From contig NZ_WKRD01000002.1 in the NCBI RefSeq assembly GCF_009680455.1, positions 186,001-250,000 on the forward strand: a DNA stretch of 64,000 nt. The letters are read 5' to 3'. A program made the position numbers and the translations under genes. Positions 15,988 through 24,246 of this stretch are shown piece after piece; position 1 is the first letter of the stretch, and each line of letters begins with the position of its first letter. This DNA comes from Lachnospira eligens (lineage in GTDB: Bacteria; Bacillota; Clostridia; Lachnospirales; Lachnospiraceae). The notes below the pieces were generated by a model, which was given only the letters and a program-made list of their open reading frames with translations, did not search any database and was not told where the DNA came from.

Positions 15988-16033
15988 TAAAAAAGTCCGC
16001 AAAGCCAGTATATATCTAGCTTCGCGAACTTTT
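15988..16033 (-). terminator. Terminator after tRNA-Thr
   Basis: Minus-strand stem AAGTTCGCGAAGC with GCTTTGCGGACTT, followed by TTTT. It lies 8 bp after the 3' end of the tRNA gene. The arms also allow use from the other strand. Confidence 0.8.
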
Positions 16034-16041
16034 TAATTCAA

Positions 16042-16113
16042 GCCACCTGCCGGAATCGAACCGGCGACCTTTTCATTACGAGTGAAACGCTCTACCGACT
16101 GAGCCAAGGTGGC
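16042..16113 (-). tRNA. tRNA-Thr (anticodon CGT)
   Basis: 72 nt cloverleaf without encoded CCA. Acceptor stem GCCACCT/AGGTGGC, D arm GGCTCAGTCGGTAGAGC, anticodon loop CTCGTAA with anticodon CGT reading ACG, and a T arm with GGTTCGATTCC. All stems pair. Confidence 0.97.
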
Positions 16114-16250
16114 ATTATAACCGTCATAATGCGGAAACTGTATTACATTATATATATTATTTGTTTTTTTGTAAAGCCGTTATTTCACTAACACCAAGGC
16201 AGACCCCCGAATATTCTATATTAGAACATTAAAAGAAAGGGGCTATGTGA

Positions 16251-17420
16251 ATGAAGAAAATCATCAGAATATATATTGCAATTATTGCATCTGTATGCCT
16301 GTTCATGTCATTACCGGCTGATATATATGCCGTTGTTATAGATGTGAGCAGCTATAATGGATTCATACAGTGGGATAATATGAAAAACTATATTGAGGGT
16401 ACAATTATCCGTATAGGATATGGCAATGATATCCAATCACAGGATGATGCTGCTGCCATAAGAAATATGGATGAATGTGAAAGGCTTGGAATTCCTTATG
16501 GCGTCTATCTATACAGTTATGCATTAGATTATTACGATGCAGCAAGCGAAACTGCCCATGCTCTAAGACTTCTTAAAGGAAGGTCTCCCGAACTTGGTGT
16601 GTGGTTTGATATGGAAGATGCTGATGGATATAAAGCAAGAAACGGTCTGGATGTATACTCCGAAGGCGAACTGCTGTCTGATTTCTGCGAAATGTTTGTT
16701 AATGCTATGCGTGTAAGCGGATATAAAACCGGCGTCTATGCCAATTACAACTATTTTACAAATGTGCTTAACCTTGACAGACTGAAATCAATCCCAGAGA
16801 TGAATATCTGGCTTGCGCACTGGGAAATTGATTCTCCAAGCCTTGACTGTACCATGTGGCAGTTTGGTGCAGTAGAAATCGAAGATGAAGAATATGATGG
16901 CAATATATATTACTCAGATTATTCTGTAAAAAATGATGGCAATACTGATGAAACTATCCGTACCGATGATAGTTCATCCAATAATATAAATGTTTACTAT
17001 CAGACAAAGCTTGCAACGGGCCGCTGGCTTCCTGTTGTTAAGAATAATGAAGATTATGCCGGAATACGTGGCCAGAATATCACCGGTCTTGCTATCACAA
17101 CAGATACCGGCTATATAAAATACAGAGTCCATGTGGACAGTGGCTGGCTGGATTTCATAGACAGCCACAACACTGATATTAACGATTATTATAACGGATA
17201 TGCCGGCAATGACACACCTGTTGATGCTGTTGAGATATATTATTACACACCTGATGACATCATTAAATCATCTGGATACCATTACGCATTCTACAGGGTA
17301 AGTCCTGTGAACGGTAACTACTATAGTTATCAGAAAGATAATAATAAAGATAACGGAATGGATGGCTATGCCGGCATTTGGGGACATTTCATAGACAGAT
17401 TACAGATTGATATAAGATAA
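16251..17420 (+). CDS. Secreted GH25 muramidase with repeat C-terminal region
   Basis: 389 residues. Signal peptide at 1-27 (basic MKKIIR, hydrophobic core, cleavage near IYA). GH25 lysozyme-type barrel with catalytic residues D31 (VIDVSSYNG), D120 and E122 (VWFDMED), and a late MWQFG motif. It should cut the MurNAc-GlcNAc bond of peptidoglycan. The C-terminal part (about 235-389) carries three related segments with the pattern G-x-W ... AG-x-x-G ... V/I-x-x-L/V-x-I, resembling divergent ChW cell-wall-binding repeats. AAAGGGG precedes the ATG. It ends at a terminator shared with the convergent gene. Confidence 0.88.
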   Translation: MKKIIRIYIAIIASVCLFMSLPADIYAVVIDVSSYNGFIQWDNMKNYIEGTIIRIGYGNDIQSQDDAAAIRNMDECERLGIPYGVYLYSYALDYYDAASETAHALRLLKGRSPELGVWFDMEDADGYKARNGLDVYSEGELLSDFCEMFVNAMRVSGYKTGVYANYNYFTNVLNLDRLKSIPEMNIWLAHWEIDSPSLDCTMWQFGAVEIEDEEYDGNIYYSDYSVKNDGNTDETIRTDDSSSNNINVYYQTKLATGRWLPVVKNNEDYAGIRGQNITGLAITTDTGYIKYRVHVDSGWLDFIDSHNTDINDYYNGYAGNDTPVDAVEIYYYTPDDIIKSSGYHYAFYRVSPVNGNYYSYQKDNNKDNGMDGYAGIWGHFIDRLQIDIR

Positions 17421-17435
17421 TATATTCAATAATAA

Positions 17436-17469
17436 AACTGCCGGAAAGAATCACCTTCATCCGGCAGTT
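17436..17469. terminator. Bidirectional terminator between convergent genes
   Basis: Stem AACTGCCGG/CCGGCAGTT with a 16-nt loop, flanked by A-rich sequence on the left and TTAATATAC on the right. It sits between the GH25 gene (plus) and the DHH phosphoesterase gene (minus). Confidence 0.75.
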
Positions 17470-17487
17470 AATATACTAAAATAAACA

Positions 17488-18474
17488 TTATTTAATTCCT
17501 GCTTCTTTTAAGAATCTTGCCTTAATCTCATGTTCAAGCCTTACAATATCAGCATCCCCAACTTTAGACCCGGTTTCTTTTCCATATGGTACATAACCCC
17601 CCGCCATATTATCATGGCCTCCTCCCGTACCTATTCCTCTAAGGGCATTGACTGCCAGAACTCCTGACAGATATTTTCCACCACTTCTTATTGACAGTTT
17701 AATTCCATCCTTCTTTGGTGAATATACAATTGACAGATTGATTCCATCAAGCGTGAGTGTAAAATCACATATAGCAGCTATAAGTGATTCTTTACATTCA
17801 TATCCGGCACATGCAAAGCATACATCTTCCCTTATATCAATAGTACTCAGTGCATCTTTATATGCCTTAATATCATCAAAATGCAGTACACTACTGTCAA
17901 GGTTTGTAAGTATATCCCTGTCTGCCATCATAAAAAGCTTATAAAACATATCAAGATCAAGCTGTGAAACACCTCTGCGCATATCAGCTGTGTCCATCTT
18001 GATTCCATATAACAGTGCTGTTGCCACATCAGCTGGCATATCAATATCATTGTCAAAATAATAAGATGCTATAATCGAAGCACATGCACCAACATCTGGT
18101 CTTATGTCGCAAAACCTATAATCAATATGCTCATATACGGGATGGTGGTCAATACATATTATTTCCTGTCCATTCATATCTATAATATTAGAATTACCCT
18201 TCTGGGCATCAACAAGAATAATCTCATCTTCTTTGTTAAATTCTTCAAAACTTATATATTCCTTAACATTAATATTAAGAAGCCTTACCATCTTGGCTGT
18301 CACAGTTCTGTCGATGCTTCCCTTATAGCATATTTCTGCATCTATCCCCTTTGCCTTCAAAAGCTCTGATAATCCATATGCACATGCAATTGCATCAGGA
18401 TCCGGAAAATTATGTGTCTGTATAAAAACTCTTTCTGTGCTTATACTGGCTATTACTTCCTCTAAACAGTTCAT
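17488..18474 (-). CDS. DHH/DHHA1 phosphoesterase, NrnA-like
   Basis: 328 residues from the ATG at 18474, chosen because GAGGGG lies 6 bp upstream; a longer TTG-started frame to 18534 has no ribosome site. DHH motif I is HNFPDPDAIA, motif II is in EIILVDAQKG, motif III is ICIDHHPVYEH, and the DHHA1 signature is GTGGGHDNMAGGYVP near the C-terminus. The family degrades nano-RNA and pAp or hydrolyses cyclic dinucleotides (NrnA, GdpP-type). There is no PAS/GGDEF membrane part, so NrnA-like is the best fit. Confidence 0.85.
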   Translation of the reverse strand: MNCLEEVIASISTERVFIQTHNFPDPDAIACAYGLSELLKAKGIDAEICYKGSIDRTVTAKMVRLLNINVKEYISFEEFNKEDEIILVDAQKGNSNIIDMNGQEIICIDHHPVYEHIDYRFCDIRPDVGACASIIASYYFDNDIDMPADVATALLYGIKMDTADMRRGVSQLDLDMFYKLFMMADRDILTNLDSSVLHFDDIKAYKDALSTIDIREDVCFACAGYECKESLIAAICDFTLTLDGINLSIVYSPKKDGIKLSIRSGGKYLSGVLAVNALRGIGTGGGHDNMAGGYVPYGKETGSKVGDADIVRLEHEIKARFLKEAGIK

Positions 18475-18599
18475 AAAGTACCCCTCATATGACTTTAATG
18501 TTTTTATTATATTCTTTATACGGGTTTTATTCAATCTTGATTATCACTTTTTCTGATATTTTTCATAAATTATATTAACCATAGTATGGGAGTAATCTA

Positions 18600-19325
18600 T
18601 TGGAATCAATTCTATCTCTGGATCACATATATTATTCTTATCATGATAAAAATGGAGAGACCCCGGTAATCAATGACCTTTCTTTCGAAATAAAGCCCGG
18701 TAGTTTCACATCAATTGTCGGTCCATCCGGTTGTGGCAAATCCACACTGCTCTCTCTTCTATGCGATCTTATAAAGCCTGAAGCAGGAACCATATATATA
18801 AGACCGCCAGAGAATAATACAGACTCCCGGATGGGATATATGCTGCAGAAAGATAATCTGTTTGAATGGCGCAGTATATATAAAAATGTTATGTTAGGTC
18901 TTGAAATAAATAACAAAAAAACTCCTGAAAACATTGCCTATGTTAATCATCTCTTAGAGCAATACGACCTTGCAGAATTCAAATCAGCGAGGCCATCCCA
19001 GTTATCCGGAGGTATGAGACAGCGTGCAGCACTTATACGCACACTTGCTCTGAAACCGGATATTTTACTTTTAGACGAACCATTTTCTGCCCTTGATTAT
19101 CAGACAAGACTCGAAGTAAGGGAAGATATATGTAATATATTAAGAAGTGAGAAAAAAACAGTAATATTAGTAACGCACGATATATCTGAAGCAATTGCAA
19201 TGACCGACCGTGTTCTTATCCTCACAAACAGACCTGCCAGTCTTTTAAAAACAGTTGATATCAAATCACGTGACACTCTTTCAACCCAGAAATATTTTGA
19301 TGAAATAAGGGAGGTGTTAAAATGA
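18600..19325 (+). CDS. ABC transporter ATP-binding protein, nitrate/sulfonate/taurine type
   Basis: 241 residues, TTG start with GGGAG 7 bp upstream. Walker A GPSGCGKSTL, Q-loop MLQKDNLFEW, signature LSGGMRQRAALIRTLALKP, Walker B ILLLDEPFSALD and H-loop ILVTHDISEAIAM are all intact. The type is that of SsuB/TauB/NitD, importers of small organic or inorganic anions, or of pyrimidine precursors of thiamine. It overlaps the permease start by 4 bp. No substrate-binding protein gene is nearby. Confidence 0.9.
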   Translation: MESILSLDHIYYSYHDKNGETPVINDLSFEIKPGSFTSIVGPSGCGKSTLLSLLCDLIKPEAGTIYIRPPENNTDSRMGYMLQKDNLFEWRSIYKNVMLGLEINNKKTPENIAYVNHLLEQYDLAEFKSARPSQLSGGMRQRAALIRTLALKPDILLLDEPFSALDYQTRLEVREDICNILRSEKKTVILVTHDISEAIAMTDRVLILTNRPASLLKTVDIKSRDTLSTQKYFDEIREVLK

Positions 19326-20113
19326 ATATGAGTCCTTTACAACGCAAATTCGTAATTAAGCAGCGCATATATTCCATATCAGTAACACTCTCCCGCCTGA
19401 TATTATTCTTAGGTTTTATCGGTATATGGGAATTTACTGCTGACAAAGGTATTATCAATGCATTTATATTCAGTTCACCGGTAAGACTGTACCAGACATT
19501 TATGGACCTCGCCAAAGACGGAATAATATTCATGCATATATGGGTAACTCTCTATGAAACCATAGTCGCATTTGCAATAATTACAGTTGTCGGCATTATA
19601 TTTGCAATACTGTTATGGTGCTTCAAAGGACTGTCGGACTGTCTTGAGCCTTTCATGGTAGTATTAAACAGCCTTCCTAAGTCAGCTCTGGCACCGATGC
19701 TTATAGTATGGCTTGGCACTAATACCAAGGCAATTATTATAACAGCTGTATCCGTAGCAATATTCGGCATGATAATTAATCTGTACACAGGTTTTCTTGG
19801 CATTGACAAAGAAAAAATCACTCTGATACGGACTCTTGGTGGTAACAAATGGCATATTCTGTGTAAACTTATCATCCCCGGCTCCAAGAAAATCATTATA
19901 AGTAACATGAAGGTAAATATAGGTCTGTGTCTTGTAGGTGTAATTATAGGCGAATTCTTAGCTGCTAAAAAAGGACTTGGATACCTCATAATATACGGAA
20001 GCCAGGTATTTAAGATGAGTTATGTAGTTCTCGGAATTGTTATTCTCTGTATTATATCAACAATTCTCTTTGCTCTTATAAATATAATTCAAAAGCTGTT
20101 TCTAAAAGACTGA
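19322..20113 (+). CDS. ABC transporter permease, SsuC/TauC type
   Basis: 263 residues with about six membrane helices. The EAA coupling loop reads TLGGNKWHILCKLIIPGS (near residues 177-195). The pattern LPKSALAPMLIVWLG before it is the family signature of nitrate/sulfonate/taurine permeases. Coupled to the ATPase gene. Substrate unknown; a binding protein must be encoded elsewhere or is missing. Confidence 0.9.
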   Translation: MNMSPLQRKFVIKQRIYSISVTLSRLILFLGFIGIWEFTADKGIINAFIFSSPVRLYQTFMDLAKDGIIFMHIWVTLYETIVAFAIITVVGIIFAILLWCFKGLSDCLEPFMVVLNSLPKSALAPMLIVWLGTNTKAIIITAVSVAIFGMIINLYTGFLGIDKEKITLIRTLGGNKWHILCKLIIPGSKKIIISNMKVNIGLCLVGVIIGEFLAAKKGLGYLIIYGSQVFKMSYVVLGIVILCIISTILFALINIIQKLFLKD

Positions 20114-20137
20114 TTTTATATTATAATTAATATACAT

Positions 20138-20210
20138 TTCGCAAAACAAGGAGGCTAAAATCCTCTGCTCCTGCATGGGCAGTCGCATTTTGCTTCGCAA
20201 AACAAGGAGG
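20138..20210 (+). repeat. Direct repeat containing a duplicated ribosome site
   Basis: The 17-mer TTCGCAAAACAAGGAGG occurs at 20138-20154 and again at 20194-20210, 56 bp apart; the second copy is the ribosome site of the gene at 20215. Just before it TTTTGC-TTC-GCAAAA can form a short hairpin. Between the copies there is an AGGAGG...CCTC inverted pair. It may be a local duplication or the footprint of a short palindromic element. Confidence 0.6.
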
Positions 20211-20214
20211 ATTT

Positions 20215-20709
20215 ATGCTCTCTCTTACAATTAAGGATTTAAAGCAATTTATGAATAAACTTCTGATAAGCGATACATTTGATGGTATGTGTCTTTCAGA
20301 AGCCTATATATGCACAGGCTGCAGTTATACAATAGATGGAAAGCTCAACACTGACTTTTATAATGAAGATGAGCTTAATTCCATGCCTTCTGCAAGATAT
20401 ACATCATGGAAGAACATTAAGCCTTTCGCATTCAGCATAATTAAGGGCAGGAAAGTTCCTGAACTTTTAAAGATAACATTTGTACTGCCTGAAGCAGTTG
20501 TTGCAAAGCTGATACTTGATACTGACCTTAACTTTGACCCCGACTGTGTCAACGGGTTATTTCTTAATGTACGCTATCAGGATGGTTCAGTAACCATGAC
20601 AACAGCATCTTCGCTTAGTACTTTCACTCTCGACCGTTCACTTGATGAAGCATTTGAACGATATATTATTAACTTCCTGTCAGATGCTGATATTTCCTAT
20701 GAGGAATAA
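20215..20709 (+). CDS. Uncharacterised protein, probably DUF5721
   Basis: 164 residues, cytoplasmic, no signal or membrane segment. It begins LSLTIKDLKQFMNKLL and contains SYTIDGKLNTDFYNEDEL, which reads like the DUF5721 proteins of Lachnospiraceae (recalled, not searched). The second half is beta-rich with a helical C-terminus. No enzymatic motif. The strong AAGGAGG site lies in a duplicated segment. Followed by a terminator, so monocistronic or the end of the ABC operon. Confidence 0.7.
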   Translation: MLSLTIKDLKQFMNKLLISDTFDGMCLSEAYICTGCSYTIDGKLNTDFYNEDELNSMPSARYTSWKNIKPFAFSIIKGRKVPELLKITFVLPEAVVAKLILDTDLNFDPDCVNGLFLNVRYQDGSVTMTTASSLSTFTLDRSLDEAFERYIINFLSDADISYEE

Positions 20710-20734
20710 TTTAGAATTATTTAATAAATGTTGC

Positions 20735-20768
20735 AAAACCGCCTGTTTACACGCACAGGCGGTTTTTT
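20735..20768 (+). terminator. Terminator before the htpG promoter
   Basis: Stem AACCGCCTG/CAGGCGGTT with A-rich left flank and six Ts at 20763-20768. It separates the DUF5721-like gene from htpG. Confidence 0.93.
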
Positions 20769-20769
20769 G

Positions 20770-20796
20770 TTAGCACTCTTGTTTAAGGAGTGCTAA
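20770..20796 (+). promoter_or_regulatory. CIRCE operator (HrcA binding site) of htpG
   Basis: Perfect CIRCE: TTAGCACTC, nine-base spacer, GAGTGCTAA. It lies just upstream of the -35 box of htpG. HrcA should repress htpG until heat or misfolded protein occupies GroEL. Confidence 0.96.
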
Positions 20797-20803
20797 TTTT
20801 TGC

Positions 20804-20832
20804 TTGACTTATGTTTTCTTGTGTATTAAATT
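20804..20832 (+). promoter_or_regulatory. Promoter of htpG
   Basis: TTGACT (20804-20809), 17-bp spacer, TAAATT (20827-20832). The CIRCE element ends 7 bp upstream. The htpG start codon is about 40 bp downstream with GGAGAG before it. Confidence 0.7.
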
Positions 20833-20874
20833 AACATTTAGTTTAATACTATACAGATTGGAGAGTGAAATATT

Positions 20875-22869
20875 ATGTCAAAAGAACATGGTAATTTATC
20901 TATTAACAGTCAGAATATTTTCCCTATCATCAAGAAATGGATGTATTCTGACCATGATATCTTCTATAGAGAGTTAGTTTCTAATGCATGTGATGCTATC
21001 ACTAAGCTCAAGAAGCTTTCAATGATTGGAGAGTATGAAGCTCCTGATGATATTGAATATAAGGTTGAAATTAAGCTTTCTGCAAAAGATAAGACAATCA
21101 AGATCATTGATAACGGTATCGGTATGACTAAGGAAGAGGTTGATGAGTATATCAACCAGATTGCTTTTTCAGGTGCTGAAGCATTCCTTGAGAAGTATAA
21201 GGATAAGGCTAACGATGACCAGATTATCGGACATTTTGGTTTAGGTTTCTACTCAGCATTTATGGTTGCTGACCAGGTTACTATTGATACTCTTTCATTT
21301 AAGGACGGAGCAGAATCAGTTCACTGGTCATGTGACGGAGGAACTGAATATGATATAAGTGAGGGAACCAAAACAACTCCTGGTACTGAGATTACTCTTT
21401 ACCTCAATGAGGACAGCTATGAATTTGCCAACGAATATAAAGCTAAAGAAGTTCTTGATAAGTACTGCTCTTTCATGCCGGTTCCAATCTTTGTAACTAA
21501 CGAAGATGCGGGTGAACAGACTGAGGAGATTCCTGAGGAAGAAGTTAAAGAAAAAGATACAGTTCTTGATACATTTATAAAGGACGCTGTTACAGAAGAA
21601 GTTGAGAAAGAAGATGGAACTAAGGAAACTGTTGAGAAAGTTCCAGCCAAAAAGATGGCTAAGATTGTAAAAAGACCAGTTGCAATCAACGATATCCATC
21701 CACTCTGGACAAAGCATCCTAATGAATGTTCAGATGAAGATTACAAGGAATTCTACCGCAAGGTATTCCACGATTATAAAGAACCATTATTCTGGATTCA
21801 CCTTAACATGGATTATCCATTCAATCTTAAGGGTATTCTCTACTTCCCTAAGATTAATACAGAGTATGAATCTATTGAAGGTACTATAAAGCTTTATAAC
21901 AATCAGGTATTCGTAGCAGATAACATCAAAGAAGTTATTCCAGAATTTTTACTTCTTCTTAAAGGTGTTATTGACTGCCCAGACCTTCCACTTAATGTAT
22001 CACGTTCAGCACTTCAGAACGATGGATTTGTTAAGAAGATATCTGATTACATCACTAAAAAGGTTGCCGACAAGCTTTCAGGAATGTGTAAAACAGATAA
22101 AGAAAACTATGAAAAATACTGGGATGACATCAACCCATTTATTAAATTCGGCTGCTTAAAGGATGAAAAATTTGCTGAGAAGATGAATGATTACATCATA
22201 TTCAAGAACCTTGACGGCAAATATTTAACACTTAAGGAATGTCTCGAAGAGAATAAAGAGAAACATGAAAACACTGTATTCTATGTAACAGATGAAATTG
22301 AACAGAGTCAGTATATTAACATGTTTAAGAACGAAGGAATTGATGCTGTAATTCTTACTCATAACATTGACCAGCCATTCATCACCAACATGGAATCTAA
22401 GAATGAGAATCTCAAGTTCAAGCGTATCGATGCAGATCTTTCAGACAGCTTTAAGGAGGAGACTTCTAAAGACGAGTTGAAGGACATGACTGAAAAGCTC
22501 TCTAAGACTTTCAAGGATGCTCTTGGCAATGAGAATTTAACTGTTAGTGTAGAGAAATTAAAGGATGCATCTATATCTTCAATGATTACTCTTTCAGAAG
22601 AAAGCAGACGTATGCAGGATATGATGAAGATGTATGGTATGGCAGGCATGGATCCTAATATGTTTGGTGCTGAGGGGCAGACTCTTGTACTTAATGCTAA
22701 CAATGACCTTGTTAAATATGTTGCAGAACATGCAGACGGTGAAAATACTAAGATTATATGCGAACAGCTCTATGACCTTGCTATGCTTAGTCATGCACCA
22801 CTCTCTCCTGAACAGATGACTGGATTTATTGCAAGAAGCAATAAAATCATGGAATTACTTGCAAAATAA
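20875..22869 (+). CDS. htpG: Hsp90-family molecular chaperone
   Basis: 664 residues. ATP-dependent chaperone. The GHKL ATPase motifs are ELVSNACDAITKL (N-box, near 34-46), IIDNGIGMTKEEVD and GHFGLGFYSAFMVAD (lid segment, near 120-134). The middle domain has PLNVSRSALQ with the catalytic arginine. A charged Glu/Lys-rich segment near residues 217-260 (EEIPEEEVKEKD and following) is longer than in the E. coli protein. Controlled by a CIRCE operator. Downstream is lepB. Confidence 0.97.
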   Translation: MSKEHGNLSINSQNIFPIIKKWMYSDHDIFYRELVSNACDAITKLKKLSMIGEYEAPDDIEYKVEIKLSAKDKTIKIIDNGIGMTKEEVDEYINQIAFSGAEAFLEKYKDKANDDQIIGHFGLGFYSAFMVADQVTIDTLSFKDGAESVHWSCDGGTEYDISEGTKTTPGTEITLYLNEDSYEFANEYKAKEVLDKYCSFMPVPIFVTNEDAGEQTEEIPEEEVKEKDTVLDTFIKDAVTEEVEKEDGTKETVEKVPAKKMAKIVKRPVAINDIHPLWTKHPNECSDEDYKEFYRKVFHDYKEPLFWIHLNMDYPFNLKGILYFPKINTEYESIEGTIKLYNNQVFVADNIKEVIPEFLLLLKGVIDCPDLPLNVSRSALQNDGFVKKISDYITKKVADKLSGMCKTDKENYEKYWDDINPFIKFGCLKDEKFAEKMNDYIIFKNLDGKYLTLKECLEENKEKHENTVFYVTDEIEQSQYINMFKNEGIDAVILTHNIDQPFITNMESKNENLKFKRIDADLSDSFKEETSKDELKDMTEKLSKTFKDALGNENLTVSVEKLKDASISSMITLSEESRRMQDMMKMYGMAGMDPNMFGAEGQTLVLNANNDLVKYVAEHADGENTKIICEQLYDLAMLSHAPLSPEQMTGFIARSNKIMELLAK

Positions 22870-22918
22870 CGCCATTTAAACTATCATTGTCTTATATAAC
22901 AATAAGGAAATATATAAC

Positions 22919-23632
22919 ATGACTAATTTTAACTATGACAATTATGACGATGATACTAAAGCAAAATACGATGATGGTATCGAATTTTTAGATGATGATT
23001 TTTCTTTTGATGAAGATGATGATGATGATAACATTTATGATATTCCTCGTTACAGCGATGAGCCTGTTGCTCCACGTCATCATAAAGAAAAGCAGGAAAC
23101 TATTGGACAGGAAATATTAAGTTATATCAAAATCCTTGCCGTTGCTGTTATTGTAGCATTTCTTTTTACCAGATTTATAATTGTAAACGCTCAGGTTCCG
23201 TCTGGTTCAATGGAAAACACCATTCTTACCGGAGACAGACTAATAGGTTTCAGACTTGCTTATCTGTTTCATGAACCAGAACGTGGTGATATTGTAATCT
23301 TCAAATATCCTGATGATGAATCACAGAATTTTGTAAAAAGAGTTATCGGTATTCCTGGTGATGTCATTCAGATTTCCAACGGACATGTATATGTCAATGG
23401 TGAACAGCTTGAAGAGAATTATCTTCGGGAGCCAATGAACAATGATGGTGAAGAGTTAACCTATGTTGTACCTGCTGATTCATATTTTATGCTTGGAGAT
23501 AACAGAAACAATTCTAAAGATTCCAGATACTGGACCAACACATTTGTATCAAAGGATAAGATTATTGCTAAGGTTTCTTTCAGATATTTCAATGTCAGAA
23601 CAAAACGTTTTACATTTTCTTTCATTAAATAG
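22919..23632 (+). CDS. lepB: Signal peptidase I with acidic N-terminal extension
   Basis: 237 residues. A strongly acidic cytoplasmic tail (1-60, Asp-rich with five Asp in a row near 34-38) precedes one membrane helix (about 68-90). The catalytic S97 lies in PSGSM right after the helix and K140 in VKRVIGIPGD; the late boxes GDNRNNSKDSRYW are present. It removes signal peptides from exported proteins. The gene starts 49 bp after htpG and ends at a terminator. The acidic tail is unusual but common in Clostridia. Confidence 0.95.
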   Translation: MTNFNYDNYDDDTKAKYDDGIEFLDDDFSFDEDDDDDNIYDIPRYSDEPVAPRHHKEKQETIGQEILSYIKILAVAVIVAFLFTRFIIVNAQVPSGSMENTILTGDRLIGFRLAYLFHEPERGDIVIFKYPDDESQNFVKRVIGIPGDVIQISNGHVYVNGEQLEENYLREPMNNDGEELTYVVPADSYFMLGDNRNNSKDSRYWTNTFVSKDKIIAKVSFRYFNVRTKRFTFSFIK

Positions 23633-23669
23633 CCCTCTGAATAAAGAATAATATTAAGGGTACAATAAT

Positions 23670-23711
23670 ATGGCCGCTATGTTTCAAAAACAATAGCGGT
23701 CATATTTGTTT
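23670..23711 (+). terminator. Terminator after lepB
   Basis: Stem ATGGCCGCTAT/ATAGCGGTCAT followed by ATTTGTTTTTT (ending near 23714). Confidence 0.85.
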
Positions 23712-23729
23712 TTTGAAAGGAGAAATATT

Positions 23730-24044
23730 ATGGGTAATCTTAACTGTAATGCTGCATCTTGCATGCATAACTGTGACAATCAGTGCTGTCTTAATTCAAT
23801 CTGTGTAGAAGGAAGCTCGGCATGCCAATGTGGTGAAACATGCTGCAGCGACTATGAACATCAGAAACCAGGTGCAACTAATATGTGCCATCTTCCTAAA
23901 GATTCTTTATCCATCTCATGTGAAGCAACCAACTGCATATATAACACTAATAAAAAATGTGATGCTGACCATGTAGACATATCAGGTATAAAAGCTGTAA
24001 CAGAGGACGATACAGTCTGTACAACATTCCAGGCAAGGGGATAA
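23730..24044 (+). CDS. Cysteine-rich DUF1540 protein
   Basis: 104 residues from the ATG at 23730, preceded by GAAAGGAG. Two DUF1540-type modules are visible: NCNAASCMHNCDNQCCLNSICV near 4-25 and SCEATNCIYNTNKKCDADHVDI near 64-85, each with the spacing C-x(4)-C-x(3-6)-C. These likely bind a metal. Function unknown; the family is common in Clostridia, including sporulating ones. It is monocistronic, between two terminators. Confidence 0.85.
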   Translation: MGNLNCNAASCMHNCDNQCCLNSICVEGSSACQCGETCCSDYEHQKPGATNMCHLPKDSLSISCEATNCIYNTNKKCDADHVDISGIKAVTEDDTVCTTFQARG

Positions 24045-24052
24045 TTCTAGAA

Positions 24053-24196
24053 CTATTCTCATCGCTACTCGCGCGAGTAGCGCATATGCCAGACTAAAGT
24101 CTGGCATTGTCGCGGTGCTCCTCGAATATCCGCCCAATTTATAATTCATGCAAGCATGATTATAAATTCTGCAGCTATTCTCATCGCTACTCGCGC
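24053..24196. repeat. Cluster of palindromes flanked by a 22-bp direct repeat
   Basis: The 22-mer CTATTCTCATCGCTACTCGCGC occurs at 24053-24074 and 24175-24196 in the same orientation. Between them are three palindromes: GCTACTCGCGCGAGTAGC (24064-24081), TGCCAGACTAAAGTCTGGCA (24087-24106) and a 33-bp AT-rich one around 24136-24168. No ORF. The block is more GC-rich in places than its neighbours and looks like a small palindromic intergenic element of the REP/RUP kind. Confidence 0.65.
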
Positions 24197-24197
24197 A

Positions 24198-24231
24198 AAA
24201 AGGGCTGTCATGCATATGCATGACAGCCCTT
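24198..24231 (-). terminator. Terminator after efp
   Basis: A perfect 32-bp palindrome (AAGGGCTGTCATGCAT and its complement, 24200-24231) followed on the minus strand by TTTTT. Confidence 0.88.
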
Positions 24232-24246
24232 AATAATACATAAAAA

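Noticed and set aside
24053..24196. Possible short CRISPR array because of the repeated 22-mer
   Set aside because: Only two copies, about 120 bp apart, with palindromes and no regular spacers; no cas genes in the window.
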